From Chloroflexota bacterium (GTDB lineage Bacteria > Chloroflexota > Limnocylindria > Limnocylindrales > CSP1-4), in the NCBI GenBank assembly GCA_021812735.1, contig JAKAMV010000328.1, positions 1 to 9,348 of the forward strand: a DNA stretch of 9,348 nucleotides. Reading direction: 5' to 3'. A model generated the notes under the pieces. That model had not been told where the DNA came from and searched no databases. It was given only the letters and a program-made list of their open reading frames with translations. The translations under genes were made by a program, and so were the position numbers. Below are positions 7,503 to 9,348 of this stretch, in pieces. Position 1 is the first letter of the stretch, and each line of letters starts with the position of its first letter.

Positions 7503-7559
7503 GCCGGCGGAGGCGCGCTGAGCCGGCGGAGACGCGTTCAGCCGGCGGAGACGCGTTCA
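7503..7559. repeat. Three tandem 19-nt repeats across the dhaL2 stop codon
   Basis: GCCGGCGGAGACGCGTTCA is present twice in perfect tandem (7522-7540 and 7541-7559), and a diverged third copy at 7503-7521 differs at three positions. The unit is not a multiple of three, so each copy shifts the frame. The innermost copy encodes the last residues of dhaL2 and the next supplies its TGA stop. Confidence 0.9.
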
Positions 7560-8206
7560 GCCGCCGGGCACGTCTCGGCGAGCGCGCGGACGAGCAGGGC
7601 GCTCGACGCGGCGCCGGGGTCGAGGTGGCCGGCCGATCGCTCGCCCAGGTAGCTCGCGCGTCCTCGCCGTGCGACGAGCGGCCGCGTCGCCTCCAGCCCG
7701 GCCTCGGCGGCCTGTGCGGCGCGCGCCAGGGCCTCGCCCAGGTTGGTTCCGGTGCCGGCCGACGCACGCAGGGCCCCCAGCGCCGGGACGAGCGCATCGA
7801 GCATCGTCTTGTCGCCAGGCCCCGAGCGCCCGAGCGCGGCGATCGCCTCGACGGCCGCCTCGAACGCACGGACGATGACCTCCAGCGGCAGGACCTCCCC
7901 GGCCCGCGCTTCCGGCTCCGGGATGGCGGCTCCAGCCCTGGCCAGCGCCCGTCCGTAGAGCGCCCCACTCGCGCCGCCGACCGAACCGAGCATCACGCGC
8001 CCGGCCTCGGCCAGCACGACGCCCGCGGGCAGGAGCTGCGCCTCCTGGGCGTCGAGCCGCGCCACCACCAGCCCGAAGCCCCGGTCGAGGTTGATGCCGT
8101 GGTCGCCGTCGCCGATCGCGGCGTCGAGCTCCGTGAGCCAGGTGCTTCGCTCGTGGACCACGGCGGCGCTCGCCCGCAGCCACGCCTGCGCCCACTGCGC
8201 GCTCAT
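7538..8206 (-). CDS. dhaL: Second DhaL-type subunit (DAK2 domain)
   Basis: A 222-residue DhaL paralog. The nucleotide-binding triad is Asp28, Asp33 and Asp35 in LDAAIGDGDHGIN, followed by VGGASGALYGRAL, GPGDKTMLDALVP and RRGRASYLGERSAGHLDPG, so it looks catalytically intact. The loop reads GDGDHG, unlike the GDADHG of the dhaK-linked copy, as in many DAK2 proteins. ATG at 8206-8204 (MSAQWAQ) fits the family start but has no clear Shine-Dalgarno; it overlaps as ATGA the stop of a 24-codon ORF that itself overlaps the dhaM2 stop. The C-terminal residues AERVSAG are encoded by a 19-nt repeat. It pairs with the DhaM just upstream, but no second DhaK is visible; it may share the DhaK at 5264-6262 or serve a kinase encoded elsewhere. 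Confidence 0.93.
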   Translation of the reverse strand: MSAQWAQAWLRASAAVVHERSTWLTELDAAIGDGDHGINLDRGFGLVVARLDAQEAQLLPAGVVLAEAGRVMLGSVGGASGALYGRALARAGAAIPEPEARAGEVLPLEVIVRAFEAAVEAIAALGRSGPGDKTMLDALVPALGALRASAGTGTNLGEALARAAQAAEAGLEATRPLVARRGRASYLGERSAGHLDPGAASSALLVRALAETCPAAERVSAG

Positions 8207-8277
8207 GCGTTGCGGCCGGTTGCCCGTCTGGCGGGCGGCGGGATCAGCGCGACGGTCGGGCCCGGGGGCGCCGTCAT
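8203..8277 (-). CDS. Possible 24-residue bridging peptide between dhaM2 and dhaL2
   Basis: An ATG at 8277-8275 overlaps the dhaM2 TGA (ATGA), and this frame ends in a TGA at 8205-8203 that overlaps the dhaL2 ATG (ATGA again). The peptide starts MTAPPGPTVALIPPP and is rich in Pro and Ala. It resembles no family I know. Two exact ATGA junctions suggest it serves to carry ribosomes from dhaM2 to dhaL2, which lacks an obvious Shine-Dalgarno; chance is a real alternative. Confidence 0.3.
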   Translation of the reverse strand: MTAPPGPTVALIPPPARRATGRNA

Positions 8278-8690
8278 GCCGCGTCGCCCTGCGGGAGTTT
8301 CGGGACACCCGCCGCGCCATCGGCGGCGCGCGCCACGTCATCCAATGGCGCGCCGGAGGCGGCCTCCACGGCCGCCAGCACGGCACCTTCCACGATCGGA
8401 CCTCCGCTCAGCCGCGTCAGCCGCCGCTCCTCGGCGGTCGCCTCCTCGAGCGCGATCTCCACCGCGAGCGCGGCGCTGCCGAGATCGATGAGGATGACGG
8501 CGCCGTCCCCAGCGCTTGCCGCGAGCACCTCGCGCAGCACGTCCAGCACTTTCGGTGCACTGGTCCCGAGCGCGCCGACCGCCGTGCCGCCAGCCTCGCC
8601 GACCGGCACCGCCGGGGCCGCCTGCGCGACCATGGCGCGGAGGCCTGCTAGGAGCACGGGGCTGTGAGCGACGAGGACCAGTCCGACCAC
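8274..8690 (-). CDS. dhaM: Second DhaM, EIIA-only phosphotransfer subunit
   Basis: A 138-residue DhaM consisting of the EIIA-Man-like domain alone. It begins VGLVLVAHSP, with the phosphorylatable His9 in the family position. It also shows the VILIDLGSAA strand-loop and the C-terminal PIVEGAVLAAVEAASG pattern. GTG at 8690-8688 is preferred as start: it has GGAGGA at 8699-8694 and places the protein start exactly where other DhaM proteins begin. ATG at 8729 would add 13 residues and has no Shine-Dalgarno. E. coli DhaM carries extra HPr and EI-like domains; this one does not, so it needs general PTS proteins, none of which are in the window. It is joined to dhaL2 downstream and faces a divergent dhaL-like gene across a short control region. 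Confidence 0.9.
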   Translation of the reverse strand: MVGLVLVAHSPVLLAGLRAMVAQAAPAVPVGEAGGTAVGALGTSAPKVLDVLREVLAASAGDGAVILIDLGSAALAVEIALEEATAEERRLTRLSGGPIVEGAVLAAVEAASGAPLDDVARAADGAAGVPKLPQGDAA

Positions 8691-8693
8691 GAC

Positions 8694-8699
8694 TCCTCC
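8694..8699 (-). promoter_or_regulatory. Shine-Dalgarno that sets the dhaM2 GTG start
   Basis: Minus-strand GGAGGA ends 3 nt before the GTG at 8690-8688 (4 nt counted from its GGAGG core). It decides the GTG over the ATG at 8729, whose upstream sequence is not purine-rich. Confidence 0.65.
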
Positions 8700-8756
8700 G
8701 AACGCGGCGGCGCGCCCCAAGCCGCCCATAGACGAGTGTCGCCGGGGCGGAACGGG

Positions 8757-8775
8757 CTCGTACACTACGTACGAG
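8757..8775. promoter_or_regulatory. Perfect 19-bp inverted repeat, candidate operator between divergent dha genes
   Basis: CTCGTAC at 8757-8763 and GTACGAG at 8769-8775 are exact inverse complements around a 5-nt ACTAC spacer. The site abuts the ATG at 8776 of the plus-strand DhaL-like gene and lies 66 nt upstream of the dhaM2 GTG. The plus-strand hexamer TACACT (8761-8766, four of six matches to TATAAT) falls inside it. A repressor bound here would block the plus gene and perhaps the minus pair. The geometry is typical of a dimeric regulator; the regulator is not in the window. Confidence 0.6.
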
Positions 8776-9348
8776 ATGAGCATAGACCGCGTCTCGGACC
8801 CAGTGCAGGCGCGCGAGCGGAGCACGGCACCGGCCGCGCGGCGGCGGCTTGCCACGACGCCAGGCGCCGCCCACGAGACACGCGTGCGGCCCGCGCTCGA
8901 CCGGGGTGCCGTCACCGCGTACCTGGCGCGGGCGGCCCGCTCGTTGCGCCGCCACCGCGGGCTGCTCGACCGGCTCGACGCGTCGCTCGGCGACGGCGAC
9001 CATGGCGAGAACATGGCCACCGGGTTCGACGCGGTGCTGCAGGCGCTGGCGGAGGAGCCTGCCAGCGACCTGGGCGCGCTGCTGCGCAACGTGGGGCATG
9101 TCCTGGTCGCGCGGGTCGGCGGCGCCAGCGGTCCGCTCTACGGCACCGCCTTCATCGAGGCCGGGTTCACGGTCGGGAGCGTCGCCCATCTCGACCCGGC
9201 GGCGATCGCCGACGCCTTCGACGCCGCCGTGCGCGGTCTTTCCCGGCGGGGGCGCTGCGCCGTCGGCGACAAGACGATCCTCGACGCGCTGGCGCCCGCC
9301 GCGGGCGCCTTCCGCGCCGCCGTCGAAGCCGGCGAGTCCTTGGAGACC
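8776..9348 (+). CDS. Third DhaL-like protein (DAK2 domain), partial at the right edge
   Basis: An open plus-strand frame of 191 codons running off the window. It contains LDASLGDGDHGEN with Asp68, Asp73 and Asp75 matching the DhaL nucleotide triad, then ARVGGASGPLYGTAF and VGDKTILDALAPAAG, so the DAK2 fold is clear. The C-terminal RGRASYLGERS region lies beyond the edge. The ATG at 8776 directly follows a 19-bp inverted repeat and has no Shine-Dalgarno; with TACACT 10 nt upstream the mRNA could be leaderless. This start gives a 36-residue Arg/Ala-rich leader before the fold. GTG at 8884 would start near the usual family position and is the main alternative. It is divergent from dhaM2-dhaL2, so it may head another kinase operon. 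Confidence 0.85.
   Translation, partial: MSIDRVSDPVQARERSTAPAARRRLATTPGAAHETRVRPALDRGAVTAYLARAARSLRRHRGLLDRLDASLGDGDHGENMATGFDAVLQALAEEPASDLGALLRNVGHVLVARVGGASGPLYGTAFIEAGFTVGSVAHLDPAAIADAFDAAVRGLSRRGRCAVGDKTILDALAPAAGAFRAAVEAGESLET

Larger units (their letters stand above)
7125..7537. other. 413-nt intergenic region upstream of glpF, presumed main operon promoter
   Basis: No open frame here shows a recognisable protein; the small frames are arginine-rich, as expected of chance frames in GC-rich DNA. From the dhaL2 side it holds most of the 19-nt tandem repeats, a 10-bp hairpin at 7436-7467, and a 12-bp direct repeat at 7404-7431. I looked on the minus strand for a promoter before glpF and found no convincing -35/-10 pair. 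The size and position make it the likely control region for the glpF-dhaK-dhaL-glpK-glpA-sdh-like-dhaM transcript. Confidence 0.6.

Noticed and set aside
7364..8491. A 375-codon plus-strand frame across the dhaL2-dhaM2 region
   Set aside because: It is antisense to two genes with clear DhaL and DhaM motifs; its composition is that of a shadow frame.

Overview
High-GC bacterial DNA carrying a dense glycerol and dihydroxyacetone (DHA) catabolism locus. Nine genes, the last cut by the left edge, run on the minus strand (transcribed right to left). A second small minus-strand pair lies upstream of them, and one divergent plus-strand gene is cut by the right edge. The high GC, GTG starts, possible leaderless start and two-anchor Sdh-type cytochrome b subunits would fit a Chloroflexota or actinobacterial host. 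That assignment is inference; there is no rRNA or other marker in the window.

Layout in transcription order on the minus strand. (1) 8690-7538: a stand-alone DhaM phosphotransfer protein and a DhaL kinase subunit, joined by a 24-codon bridging ORF with ATGA overlaps at both ends. (2) 7537-7125: a 413-nt gap without a convincing gene, holding 19-nt tandem repeats, a hairpin and a direct repeat, and presumably the promoter of the main operon. (3) 7124-1: glpF (glycerol channel), dhaK, dhaL, glpK (glycerol kinase), a short GlpA-type FAD glycerol-3-phosphate dehydrogenase, an SdhB-type iron-sulfur protein, two Sdh-type membrane anchors, then the start of another dhaM. On the plus strand, 8776 to the right edge encodes a third DhaL-like protein, preceded by a perfect 19-bp inverted repeat.

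How the genes work together. GlpF admits glycerol and GlpK phosphorylates it. The GlpA-like flavoprotein would oxidise glycerol-3-phosphate to dihydroxyacetone phosphate (DHAP). DhaK, DhaL and DhaM would convert DHA to DHAP using phosphate from PEP through the PTS. Both routes converge on DHAP.

The most notable point is the partner set of the GlpA-like protein. The usual GlpB/GlpC are absent. The protein lacks the C-terminal [2Fe-2S] domain of classical GlpA and is followed immediately by genes for the iron-sulfur and cytochrome b subunits of a succinate dehydrogenase, with no SdhA in the window. This predicts a hybrid GlpA-SdhBCD membrane complex, a glycerol-3-phosphate:quinone oxidoreductase built on a complex II chassis. 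A second notable point is the surplus of Dha phosphotransfer parts: three DhaL and two DhaM against a single DhaK in view.
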